Source: Whitmania pigra (taxonomy: Eukaryota > Annelida > Clitellata > Hirudinida > Haemopidae). From it: 64,000 nucleotides of DNA. A program made the translations under genes and the position numbers. Location of the stretch: assembly GCA_021613335.1 (NCBI GenBank), contig JAJTWR010000113.1, forward strand, positions 2,995,001 to 3,059,000, read 5' to 3'. Shown here piece after piece: positions 46,517-57,142 of the stretch. The notes beneath the pieces are model-generated. The model saw nothing but the letters and a program-made list of their open reading frames with translations, did no database searches and was not told the origin of the DNA. Each line of letters begins with the position of its first letter. Position 1 is the first letter of the stretch.

Positions 46517-47663
46517 TAGGGATGTAAAAAAACATGTTTTTTTCGGTCCGAGTTTTTTATGAGTTTTTTTATGTTTTTTTATTGTTTTTTTTTATGTTTT
46601 TTTAAATTTGTTGAAAAGTGATGGTTCATGATTAGTTAAACAAGTTTATTGCAACATAAGTAAAAATTAATACAAAACTAGAGCAACAGTGCTAATTTAA
46701 ATCAAGTTCTGAGTTTCACCAAATAGTCTTCTGCTTCAAAGTTGTAATTACCTTCTGAAGAAGCTTACAGCTTTAAGTTTTGGGGAATAAAAACCAGTTT
46801 TGTAGCCCTGTTTGTGGTGAGTTGGTTCCGTTTATCATTTTGGATAAATGAATATGCACTGAAACACTGGGTATACTTAAGGAAGACTTTAACAAGTTAT
46901 TCAAATGGGCAGAAGATTGGCAGATGCTTTTCAACGTAAGCAAATGCTCCATTATGCATATGGGATGCAAAAACACGAAAGTTGAATATGTATTTGGAGG
47001 AAGCATTCTGGAGCAGTCTAATCATGAAAGGGATCTGGGGGTAATAATGCAGAACAATGGAAAAGCATCTCAACAGTGCATGGAAGTTGCTTAAAAAGCA
47101 AACAGAGTACTTGGAATGATAAAGAGAACATTAGTGAGTAGGGACAAGTATGTAATACTGAGATTGTATAAGGCATTAGTAAGGCCACATCTTGAGTACT
47201 GTGTGCAAGTGTGGAACCCTCATTTGAGAAAGGATGTAGAAGTGTTGGAAAGAGTACAAAAAAGGGCAACCAGGATGATAGAAGGTTTTGGAAAGCTGAG
47301 TTACGAGGAAAGACTAAGTAGATGTAAATTAACAACTCTGGAAAAGAGAAGAAATAGAGGGGACCTCATCGAGGCATTCAAAATTTTATCTGGAATGGAA
47401 GGCCTTTTGCCTGAACAGTTTTTCGAAGCCACAATAAGTGCTTCTACCAGAGAGCACAATTGTAAATTATATAGGAAGGCATCGGAAAACTTAAAAAATA
47501 ATTATTTCAGGACAAGGGTGGTTTCTTTAGAACAGCAAAACTTCATTTTTAAAGTTATAAATTTTTTGTTTTGTTTTTTATGTTTGTTTTGTGTTGAAAT
47601 ATTTCAAAAAGAACAAAACATTTTGAAGTGAAACAATTGAAATATTTCACGCTCACATCTCTA
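46517..47663. mobile_element. hAT-type MITE carrying an inserted LINE fragment, 1,147 bp
   Basis: The ends are TAGGGATGT (46517) and ACATCTCTA (ending 47663), an inverted pair typical of hAT elements. The 8-bp flanks GCCCCAAC (46509-46516) and GCCCCAGC (47664-47671) differ at one base. The arms are T-rich (46545-46610) and contain ATATTTCA/TGAAATATTT palindromic words near the right end. The centre is a piece of LINE reverse transcriptase. Confidence 0.82.
46855..47535 (+). pseudogene. LINE reverse-transcriptase C-terminal part
   Basis: The frame reads LFKWAEDWQMLFNVSKCSIMH with the conserved WxxxFNxxKC motif, then HERDLGVIM, one internal stop (near 47093), KANRVLGMIKRTL, LRLYKALVRPHLEYCVQVW, RVQKRATRMI, YEERLSRCKLTTLEKRRNRG and NYFRTRVVSLE. 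This is the distal finger/thumb/C-terminal part of a CR1/L2-type ORF2. The 5' two thirds are missing. A related scrap lies at 62429-62610. Confidence 0.88.
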
Positions 47664-47671
47664 GCCCCAGC

Positions 47672-48083
47672 CTCATATGCCACATGTTGAGTTGATGAAA
47701 GCGGAAATTTTCTAAAATGTCCTGAATACTTTAGATAATAAGTAACTGAATGTTACTAGTCTTCTTTCTGAGACAGGGTTTATTTTCGATAGACTGGCCG
47801 TTTAATTTTACTAAAAACTAGTACAAAGAAAAAATGAATTTTATTTAAGTTTTTTGCTATAAAACTTAATTGAGATTAAAGTTTGTCATATATTTGTTTG
47901 TTTACTTGCTAGTAAGCATATTATAAACTATAAAGGTTTAAACATTGCAAACATCTGAATAAGCGTGAATGACTAAGTTTATTCACAAATATGATCCAGA
48001 ATAGCTTTTCCAGAAATCAACCTCAAATATGACAAAATTTGTCAATTTGGCATTCCTCCATTTGTTCTAGTAATGATGTCTTC
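47672..48083. other. intergenic, nothing recognised
   Basis: AT-rich sequence between two mobile-element ends. Confidence 0.4.
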
Positions 48084-48170
48084 TAGTGCCCGACCGATAT
48101 GGCTTTTTACCGATATTTTACGAATGTAGTATCGGCTGACACCGATATTTTATTATTTTCACTATAAGGT
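48084..48170 (+). mobile_element. hAT MITE left end (TAGTGCCCGACCGATAT)
   Basis: Begins TAGTGCCCGACCGATATGG, followed by repeated ACCGATATTTTA/ATCGG words, an end type widely seen in hAT-like MITEs. The inverted right end is not found, so this is a truncated copy. Confidence 0.55.
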
Positions 48171-48444
48171 GGCTTATAACATTAGAACTCAGTACCCATT
48201 GAATCATAATTAATTAATCTTACTAAAAAACTTAACAACTAGGAGTTAAACTAAAATATAATACTGTCAGCATGTAAATTACATTCTGGGCAAGATCGAC
48301 AATACGCTGCACCTTGAGAGCTTCGTTCACACTAGGTTGCAGTGTGTGTGAGACAGCCGAATGATGAAATATGAGCATCATTCATTGCCTTAATCATCGC
48401 TGGTGCATTTCGGCGCATCATGACCTGAATCCGAACTGCTAATG

Positions 48445-48612
48445 GCGTAAAAGTTGGCTCAGAGGGTAAAGTGCCCGCGAACAACTTTACAAGCAACGGT
48501 CCTTACGTGTCGCGTTCGCAACCCAGCTTGCATCGACACAAAGTGTTCCTTGGTTGAGCGGCACTGATGTTTACACTTATGGCGCTTTACAAATAAACAT
48601 AATAAATCCCAG
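48445..48612 (+). mobile_element. tRNA-type SINE
   Basis: Contains an A-box-like TGGCTCAGAGGGTAAAGTG at 48455, a B-box-like GCGTTCGCAACCCAGC at about 48510, and the 3' end TGGCGCTTTACAAATAAACA followed by ATAATAAAT. The CGC-TTTACAAAT tail is typical of SINEs that borrow LINE 3' ends. Confidence 0.65.
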
Positions 48613-48779
48613 TTAGGCACCATCTTTTCTAGTCGCCGTGCAATGTGAACGGCGGTATGCTGATCTATCATGTGACTGGCACGTCGAACCCCTTTCTTCG
48701 TTGGAAGCACTATTTACATTAAAATTTGAGTAATTTTCGTGGCGTTAGTTGAGATATGTATTGGGCTAAGTATATACCA

Positions 48780-48985
48780 ACCCGTCAATAAGTCATCATT
48801 CGTCAACAGAGGCTTCACATATGCTGTCTGGAACGGACCTCTCGTCAGAGACCAACCATCCCTGATGCTCTTCAAACTCCACCTGACGACTCATCTCTTC
48901 AGGACATCATTGGACAGAGAAAACACATGGCGCCTCTGAAGCTATGTACATAGTTAAGAGGCGTTAATTAATTAGTATTATTATT
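48780..48985 (+). mobile_element. LINE 3' end
   Basis: Reads NRGFTYAVWNGPLVRDQPSL, then LFKLHLTTHLF, matching the GPxLWNxLP...FKxxLKTHLF end of CR1/L2-type ORF2. It is followed by ATGGCGCCTCTGAAGCTATG and a TTATTATT tail. A similar untranslated tail occurs at about 53535-53585, in intron 2 of MRPS5. Confidence 0.6.
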
Positions 48986-49202
48986 TATGAAAGACCCACT
49001 TTCTTATCCTCATTGGCATCAAATTTATTAACAGCCCTTATAAATCAAAATTTAAATTTTGCATAATGTATCTTAGTTTACTTAGCCAAACCACATCCCA
49101 ATTAAATAAGATACGTTAAAAACATTGTATGCATTCATTCAACATTTTTTTTTAAATTCTTAAATTTATGTTGTTATCAAACCATCGCACCTGCGAGCTG
49201 TA

Positions 49203-52120
49203 ATGAAGTGCATCAGCATTCGAGTGATTAAACTGTTGTTTTCTATCGCAGTTCTGCATTTTGCAATTAAATTTGTTGTGCGAGAATTTCTGCCTTCGCC
49301 CAATATTAGCGCAACTGAAAATAGAATTACGAAGCATACATTACATATCGAGCAAAACATAAGTTACATATCAAGCGAAACAAAATATTTCACCAAAGCT
49401 AAGCTTTTAACGAATGTCAGCTATTCAAACAATGTCAAAAATGTTGCGTCTTATGAACCTAAAGTATTAGGTGAGAACAAAAGTAAAGGTGATCAGAGTA
49501 ACCTGGCGTTGGTACAGTTCATTTTTGGTAATTCATTTAAAAAACTTGGTAAGAATATCACTAGTCCACTGAAGTACGGTGATCATTATGATGGGACTGA
49601 TTTGGTGCCAGTAAATAAAAAATCAAGCTCATATGAGAGACGTCAATCTGTTTTCAACTTGATAGAGAATGAAGAAAAAACCCCTCAAAACATTGATAAT
49701 CTCCAGCAAGATGACATTGAAATTTATGGAAAGCTCATAAATGAGTAAGAAACTTGTTGCCATTGAGAAATTTTATTGAATTAAATATTTATTCATCCTA
49801 CTAATTATTTAGAATAAATTTAGGAAAGGCATTTAACTCAAATATCTAATTATTTTAGCCTAGTGGGCATTTCCATCAGTTAAACAAAATATTTCAGCCT
49901 GAAATATGTGGTTTTCTCGACAACAACTGATTCAAGAGATTCAATGTCATTCATTTTCTATCTCCCATTAACTGTTCTTGCTTGGAGAAGAGTCCAGTTT
50001 GACACTGTGGTTATCATAGTTGGATCACGTGTGATGTGGGAGAGTGATCCACTGCTTAGCTTTGTATTGGAGCAATTGAAGACATTAAAGGCTGTGCTCA
50101 TTTTTCTTGAATCCAGGTCACATATGAGTACAATGCTCAGCCAGGTGAATGATGTTTTATGATGTTTTTAACCGGCTACTAAAGATTGTTATGTGACCAT
50201 CTCCATAATTTTTAAATTATATATTTGTGGAGTTACTTTAGGGATCTTAAAATTTGGAAATCCAATTACTTTTGTTTGTATTTTTTATTTAATAAGTGAA
50301 CAGAGGACAAAAGCCTCTTACCTACTCATGAGCAGACCACAACAAAATTAAGAAGGAAAATTGAAAGTGTAAGCATATCGATTGAAAAAAAGAAAGGAAG
50401 AAAAGTCATAATCACTGATGAAGGAGGTGAATCGTCTGTAGGTTGTGGCTTAGATAATTAGATAATGTTAGATATTAGATAATGTTATTAGGGAGACAGT
50501 TCCAAATTTGAATTACACGATTAATGAAAAAGCATTCGGTCTTATCAGTTACACAAAATGCTTATTTCTTTACGGGATGATCAAATGATTTTCAAATGAT
50601 GTTCAAATGCCTTAAAACGATCGTGATACCCTATCTGTCCAACTGTAGGGATGCTCTCGGTAAATTTCTTTTGAATGGTGAATATTCCAGACCAGACAAC
50701 TGTACTCAAGGAATGATGAATGACTTCTTCAATGTGAATGCTATTACGTTTTCAGCTAGAATGGCATAGCATACAATCTAGGGCAGAAAAATTCATTTAG
50801 AGGGCAAGACATAGTGACCTTTCAAAGTTCTGCAAAAGTGATTAGTTATCAACTTATGGAAGTAATCAGCCATTGACATGACACATAAAATACACCTTCT
50901 ATGGTATTTGCTGGTTTAAAATGAGTTCAAGAACCTTGGCTTCTCTACTGTTGCTACTCTGTGTGATAACCTTTTTTAAGCTTCTATATTTTCAATAAAT
51001 TAATTTGATGTCAAACTTTGCCACAAGTTGTCTTTGTCCTCTGAGTGAATAACTTTTTTTTTGATTAATGGTTTACTTGATGCTATTTTTTTCATTGCGT
51101 TTTCCAATATTAGTTGGATGTTTTTGTTATTCCTCTCAAAATCTCTAGAGAGAATATAGTCTCCAAGTTCTTCAGTTAAACAAACATAGCCATATCTCAA
51201 GAGTAATGGCTCAAAATCCAACCAAAATTAATAGTAATTAGTCATTTAGGTAAAGTTGGACATAAAGAAGCTTGGTACAATTAGTTGAACACTGTTTAAG
51301 AAAAATTGGATTAAGCTTCCAGAACCATATTTATCTCTCATATGTGTCACTTGCAGAATTGCTATCACCTTATTTTTGCTTTGCAACATGGTTTTCTGAA
51401 ATACAGGAAAATTTCAGACCTTTTATTTTCAAACATTATCAACTACTATTATTCCAGGTTGCAAGAATTTACACTGGGAACATCCTTTACACCCAAAACA
51501 ACTCAACAGGGGATGCCTACCTGCTGACAACAGATGCAGACATCTGGCCCATCAGTGGTGAAGAGTATCTGTTGTCCAACAAGAAAAAAATTTTATCTCT
51601 TAATGCCGAATGTTGTGCTCCATTTAAACACAGAGGAAGAGTATACAGGATGCTACCCATGTCAAATGTGGGCATGAAAATTAAAACATGGCATCAACTC
51701 ACAAGTCGTTTCTCGATATCACCAAGTTCGGTCGATGAAATACTGACTCAAGTGGTCCGAGAGTTTGGTTCCATTGCCTTGAGACCAACTCGCAAGGGTG
51801 ATAACGTGGGCTGGTTCCTTGACCAGATGCTTATTAGTATATTTATAGCTTTGTGGGATGACCATCATCCAAATGATGTGAAGTACACTTCAAGGAACAC
51901 TTTTTTGGACAGGATTGATAGGAATTCTTGGATTTTGAGTCAAACTATTGATGATAAAATAGATGCACATCTTCCAAATCATGGATATAGGCCTGACGTT
52001 TGGAATAAAATTGTTCCTCTTGTTGATTTGCTTTATGGAAGACATAGCAAAGAATTTAAATTTTGTGATTTTTACTACAAGGAGTTCACGAGAAGAATCG
52101 AGGAAAATGGCATTCCTTAG
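49203..52120 (+). CDS. type II membrane glycosyltransferase-like protein, 483 residues
   Basis: Three exons (49203-49744, 49898-50144, 51458-52120) join in phase. The N-terminus has a short cytosolic start and one hydrophobic span (LLFSIAVLHFAIKFVV), as in Golgi type II enzymes, followed by a polar stem with many Asn-X-Ser/Thr sites. The catalytic-like part starts at DLKYVVFSTTTDSRDS. It has VVIIVGSRVMWESDP and, in the last exon, LLTTDADIWPI, a DxD-type metal/nucleotide-sugar motif preceded by a hydrophobic strand. Further downstream come CCAPFKHRGRVYRMLPM and KGDNVGWFLDQMLIS. This order suggests a GT-A fold enzyme of the secretory pathway. I cannot assign a CAZy family, donor or acceptor. 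An AATAAA lies at 52152 after the stop. The 1.3-kb second intron contains a short minus-strand open frame. Confidence 0.75.
51000..51221 (-). other. unrecognised open frame within the glycosyltransferase intron
   Basis: Minus-strand frame of about 74 codons, reading LLLRYGYVCLTEELGDYILS, then KNIQLILENAMKKIASSKPL and ending LWQSLTSN. It has no ATG: it opens from a TTG after a stop. The composition looks protein-like, so it may be a retroposed or relic coding exon. Family not recognised. Confidence 0.25.
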
Positions 52121-52916
52121 TTTATTTTATAATTTTTTATGACATCTAATTAATAAAAATAAAATTCTGTCTTCTACTTCTAATCATATAGAGAATTGTA
52201 TGTCACTAATTACAACATAAAATGACCATGGATTGATGAGAAAAAACATCATTTCAGCTGTATCCTAGAGAGCAATAACCTTATGGCAATATTACTTGAG
52301 TTGGTACGAGCTTGTGATCTTTGAATGCTTCTCAGGGAGGTAGAATATATCTCTAAAGCATGTAATGTAATATTATGGCAGCGAATTAATGCATGCTTAT
52401 AAACTGCAGAATTTTTTAAATAATGTTTGGTCGCTCATGCATTTCATATTGCCTTTTACTTCAAAAATGCTTCAGTGTCTTGCTGTGCATACATTTACAA
52501 AAAATGTTGACTCGTAATATTAATTATTGAGTGAAATTTGTTAGTTTTCTGTGCTTTTACAAAAGTGTAGTTTCGATTTTATACTTTATGACCATACACA
52601 AAAATTAAAACATAGAAATAACTCAAACGTAAAGGTAATACAAAAAAAAAACTTGTTAGAAGCCTAATTAATATAATTTTTAAAGCATACAAATTCATAA
52701 AACCAAAAAAGAGAACGGGTGAGAAAGAAATTTAGCTCAAACGTGATTATCATGAGTATTTTCATATTTAGAAAAGTTATTTTTAAATACATCTTATGCG
52801 TACATTTTTTACACTTTGAAAAAATTAAATTGTGCGCTATCAGTATTCAAGTTCTGTTTTAGTAGTTGTTTTGATTAGCGAGAATTTTCTCGTGGTTAAT
52901 GCCCTTGCCGTTAACA
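52121..52916. other. intergenic between glycosyltransferase-like gene and MRPS5
   Basis: AT-rich. Holds the polyadenylation region of the first gene and the presumed promoter of the second. No other feature recognised. Confidence 0.4.
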
Positions 52917-55580
52917 ATGAGCTGGCGGATTTTAACATGTACATCGAGGGCGATTTTCAATACGCTCAGTGCAGGTTTATTAAATCTATATTTTCCCAGT
53001 AGCTTAATTTTTTTATGGACAGGATAAGTGGATGTTTACAGACGTTCACTCATCATTTTCATGGCCAGTTCTTTATGAACTGGTGTTTTTTGACGTTCAG
53101 TTTTTGATACCGACCACTAGGATGAACAAGATTTGACACATTTATTTTTGCAATCTGTATATGCATTTCCGCTGAGAAAATTGTATGCAATTATTAGATA
53201 TATAAGCGATTATTGAAACAGCTTGATTTACTTTTTTGATAGAGATACGCCTTAAAACTTTTTGCAGAACCCACAGCTCTTTATGGATGTCAACGTGTTT
53301 TGTCTTCAAGTTTTTTGCTGGAAAGCAATCAGTTTATGTTTGGAGGAGATAGAAAATTATATTCGACGTTTCTTACTCAAAGTAAGCTATGATTTCGATT
53401 GTGTGAAATAATTTACTTGAAGCAAAATAGTAATGAGCTTACTGAACATCTACAACCTTTTCATATTAATAGTGAATTATGGATTGATTTATGCTAGCCT
53501 AATAGGATGCCTTCATGAAGCCGGGACAATGAAACACAAGGCACCTCTGATGCTATGCATTCATAAATTAACTGTCATCTTTATAATTAATAATTTTTTG
53601 AGGTGGTTCATTGTTTTGATGGATTTACAACTGTATTTAATACAGTTTCCGGTGAGCGCCTAAGGGATGGTTTATACGGAGTGAGTAATGCCGGAAAGAA
53701 GAAAGGACGTGCCAGACGTTCTGGAAAAAAGATAGGAGATCTCAACAGAGGCCAAACCCTGGGTTCAGGTAAGATATTTCCTATAATATATTCTTAAGTT
53801 TTGAAATTTAATTGTTTTGATTTTGAACAAGATGGATTTAGGTGCATTGTCAGAATTTTAACTTTTTCATATTTTAATTTTCAACAAGTTGCTATGTTTT
53901 ATATACGATTTGGAAATAGGTCGTGCCAACATGCTTTGGCCTGGACTGAACACTGCTGCTGTGAATAAAGGCTTCAAAGTTATGCCAGAGCAACTACCAA
54001 AAGATCCTCAGAAAGAGGAGGAACTTCTGAGGCTGCGAGATCGTGTTGGATCTCGTTATGTCAAACTGACCCCATTGGAGAGAGGGTATTCTGGTAGCTC
54101 ACTCCCGGGACGAAGCATCGGACCACCAGATCCCGTCGGCGGTTGTAAGTAGTATTTTGTCTTTAGAACGGTTCTACCGCAGAGTGCATCGATTAATTAA
54201 CCCCAAAGTGTTTGGAAACTTTCAACTTTTCTTAAATAGCCTGATTTTATTGACTATAACATAATATTATTTCTTTGAAATATGTCTTTTCACTATAAGT
54301 GAAATTGCCACATTTGTTTTCAGACACCTTTGATGGATTTGATACGATTGTTTTAGAGGTATTTTTATTTTATTTTTTCTTCATTTTTTGGTCGTCCAAT
54401 GTTTAAGAGTAATAATCTCGGATTTAAGACATCACTTACGTTTTTATCCAGCTTAAGACTGTGTCCATCATGACAGGCACCCTTGGCAGGAAAATGAGAT
54501 TTAGTGCTTTTGTTGTCACTGGCAATAAGAATGGTATTGCAGGTAGGCTCATGTTAACATTTTAATAAAACTAGTGCAATTTCTTAACATAAGTTTATAT
54601 TTGATTTTTACAACTTATTGCTAATGATTCCTGTTACATTAGGCTATGGACTTGGAAAATCAATGAATCCCAAGGCAGCTCTGAAAATGGTAAGCACTTA
54701 ATTTTATATTGATCCTTTTGTCCATGCCCTCCTGGAACTATCAACAGATACCTTCTCAGCTATTTCATCAATCAATTAATAAAAGTACAAATTTTTAAAA
54801 AATTAGGCAAAAACCAGAGCCAGTCAGAGGTTGCTGTATGTCCCGAGATTTGAGGACCACACTGTGTACCACAACATGTACTCTCAATTTTACAGGAGCA
54901 AAATTTTTATTCATAAAAAGGAAGAAGGTTTGATCAATTACAATTTGGAACTTTCTGCATAAAGCTTATTGACAATTATGTTCTCCGCATTTGCAGGCTA
55001 TGGTTTGAAATGTCATCGTATCATTAAGTCCATCTGTCAAATGTTGGGCATAAAGAACTTGCACTGCAAAGTTGAGGCAAGCACCAGAAATGTTCAAAAT
55101 GTTACCAAAGCTTTCTTCAATGCTGTCATTAATCAGGTTTGTTAAAATTATTGTTTTGAGTATCTCTGCTCTTGACTGTTGTTCATGACTGACTTGTGAT
55201 TTCAGGAAACTCATTCTGATTTGGCAGAAAGGATCGGTTATCATGTTGTTGAATTCAAGAAAGAGGAGGACTACAAACCAAAAGTTATTGCTTCCCCAAG
55301 TGACAGTAACAATGTAAAGAAGGAAGTACTGGTTGATGAAGAGGAAGATCTAGAGGTTTTGTTTGATTTAAATATACATCCTATGGACAATTGTTATTTA
55401 TATGTATCTTTGCAGGTAAATTTTGAAAGGCTGTATTACGGTGGAAAGTGTGAACTACCAAGAAGGCCGACACAATGGGGTTATTATAGCCATCCTTCAT
55501 ACATAGAAGGACGTAAGAAAGTTCATGCTATGAGGAACCAATACCAGGCAGCAATCATGCGAGCTGCTGGCCTGGCCTGA
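52917..55580 (+). CDS. MRPS5: Mitochondrial small ribosomal subunit protein uS5m
   Basis: Eleven exons in phase: 52917-52968, 53268-53381, 53646-53768, 53920-54144, 54324-54358, 54452-54542, 54643-54689, 54807-54927, 54997-55136, 55206-55355, 55416-55580. The product is 420 residues (human about 430). The start gives a basic, hydroxylated presequence (MSWRILTCTSRAIFNTL), as expected for matrix import. Signatures follow in order: AGKKKGRARRSGKKIGDLNR with LWPGLN, LGPPDP-like SIGPPDPVGG, the S5 double-stranded-RNA-binding region (FDTIVLE, MRFSAFVVTGNKNGIAGYGL), then YEDHT-like FEDHTVYHNM, GYGLKCHRIIKSICQMLGIK and ETHSDLAER...HVVEFKKEE. It is a component of the 28S mitoribosomal subunit near the mRNA entry site. 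The first exon and its junction are inferred from phase and leader composition. The rest is firm. Confidence 0.95.
53535..53590 (+). mobile_element. LINE 3' tail fragment in MRPS5 intron 2
   Basis: GGCACCTCTGATGCTATG resembles the GGCGCCTCTGAAGCTATG tail at 48928. Only a scrap remains. Confidence 0.3.
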
Positions 55581-55793
55581 ACGATGCTGCATGTTTTTTC
55601 TTCTACTAAATATATTTCATAAATGGACTTACAAGTTTTTCCTGGCAAAATGGGAGGGATAATTTGATACTCTGTACAAAACTTAATGAGCTGACAACAA
55701 AAATTTCATTTTGAGTGAAATGTTGCATTTTGTGTTACTGTCAAATTTGAGTGGGTAAAGACTGATTATTGGATTAAATTATAGTTGAATTGT

Positions 55794-55822
55794 AATGTCA
55801 TCGTATCATTAAGTCCATCTGT
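55794..55822 (+). repeat. 29-bp exact copy of MRPS5 exon 9 sequence
   Basis: Identical to 55009-55037 inside exon 9 (codons around CHRIIKSIC). It lies 214 bp after the MRPS5 stop and abuts the left edge of a LINE fragment. Confidence 0.9.
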
Positions 55823-55825
55823 ATA

Positions 55826-56990
55826 ACTAGTCATTCAACTGCATGGGGTTGCCACTATAAGGACTATAAGTCTCGTGTACAGTTTGCGCCCCATATTTAA
55901 TCTATCAGTTATCTCTAAACTACTAGGAAGACTGATTCTTGTTAGAATTACAAAACCTTTCGACAGTAATAAACATTTACCAATCAGCCTACCGTCAACA
56001 TCACTCAACAGAAACAATTGTACTCAAAGTCTTCTCAGTTGTTCTCGAGGCAGCCTGCCAAGGAAAACACACGCTTCTGATCCTGCTTGATTTATCAGCG
56101 GCATTTGGACCACGACAAACTTTGCCGGAGATTGCAGTCTTCCTTTGACTTCTTCGGATCAGAACTCAACTGGCTCCGGTCAAGAATGACAGATTAAGAT
56201 TGGTGACACAACTTCGTCGAAGGTTGTCAATCTGCGGCTTTCCTCAGGAAATGTGTCTGTTCTCGGTCTCTTCTCAGTATATACGTCGACTAAGACTCAA
56301 TTCAAACAAATCGAAAGTCATTTCGTTCACAACATGCCGTCGTATTCACCAATGCCCAATGGATTTCGCCATCTTCTTCAGTCAGAGACTTCGGCGTCTT
56401 CCTCGACTCCGATTTGACCATGCACACTCATACTGGTCAAACAACACGCGTGTGCTTCATGATGCTGCGACAGATACAAGCTGTCGCGACATACCTTCTT
56501 TCGCGACTAGAACACCCTCCACCTCTTTAGTTCTTACCAAGCTCGACTACTGCAACTAAATTCTGATCGGGCTACTCAAAACTTTAACGCCGTCAATGCA
56601 GCTGCCAGGCTTGTGATGAGAAAGCACAAATATGACCACATCACCCCCATTCTCAGTGAACTCCACTGGCTGGGGATCGAACGCAGTATTGGGTTCAAAG
56701 TGGCACTTCTAGTTTTAAAGTGCCTCAAAGAGATAGCTCCTCCTCGTTCCGGCCGAGCGACTCAAAGGTGCTGGGGACAGGCCATTTACGGTTGTTGGCC
56801 CAAGGATCTGGAGCCAACTTTCTCCTCAGGTCACATCTGCAGCTTGAAGGCTTTAGAAAGTCACTCAATAAGCATTTATTCAACGAAATTGAGGTCCTGT
56901 GATTTAGAATTACTCTACCTGGTAGAGTCTACCATAAAGATTGCCTTATTTGATACCTTCACCTGCTATGAAACAATCCCATGAGTTTGC
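55826..56990 (+). mobile_element. CR1/L2-type LINE fragment, frameshifted
   Basis: Broken frames give the reverse-transcriptase core RPIFNLSVISKLLGRLILVR, YQSAYRQHHSTETIVLKVFS and LLILLDLSAAF. An eroded middle keeps LNSNKSKVISF. The C-terminal part has ELHWLGIERSIGFKVALLVLKCLKEIAPP (usually HWLPVxxRIxFKxxLLxxKxLxGxAPxY). The catalytic YxDD box is deleted or unreadable. It lies between the convergent MRPS5 and mL49 genes. Confidence 0.85.
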
Positions 56991-57142
56991 AATGACGTCT
57001 AAATAATGCTTGAAATCAGACACTCAAAACCTTGGTCACTTGCAAAACAGTGGCATGCCCCCCAATTACATCAAAACATGAACTACATCTTCAATTTCAT
57101 GACATTTTATTTTGTGGTAAGTAAGATGTTAGTTTGAGATAT

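Noticed and set aside
53433..53663. 76-codon plus-strand frame in MRPS5 intron 2
   Set aside because: It lies within an intron, partly in a LINE-tail scrap, and stops at the exon 3 acceptor. MRPS5 exons on both sides join well without it.
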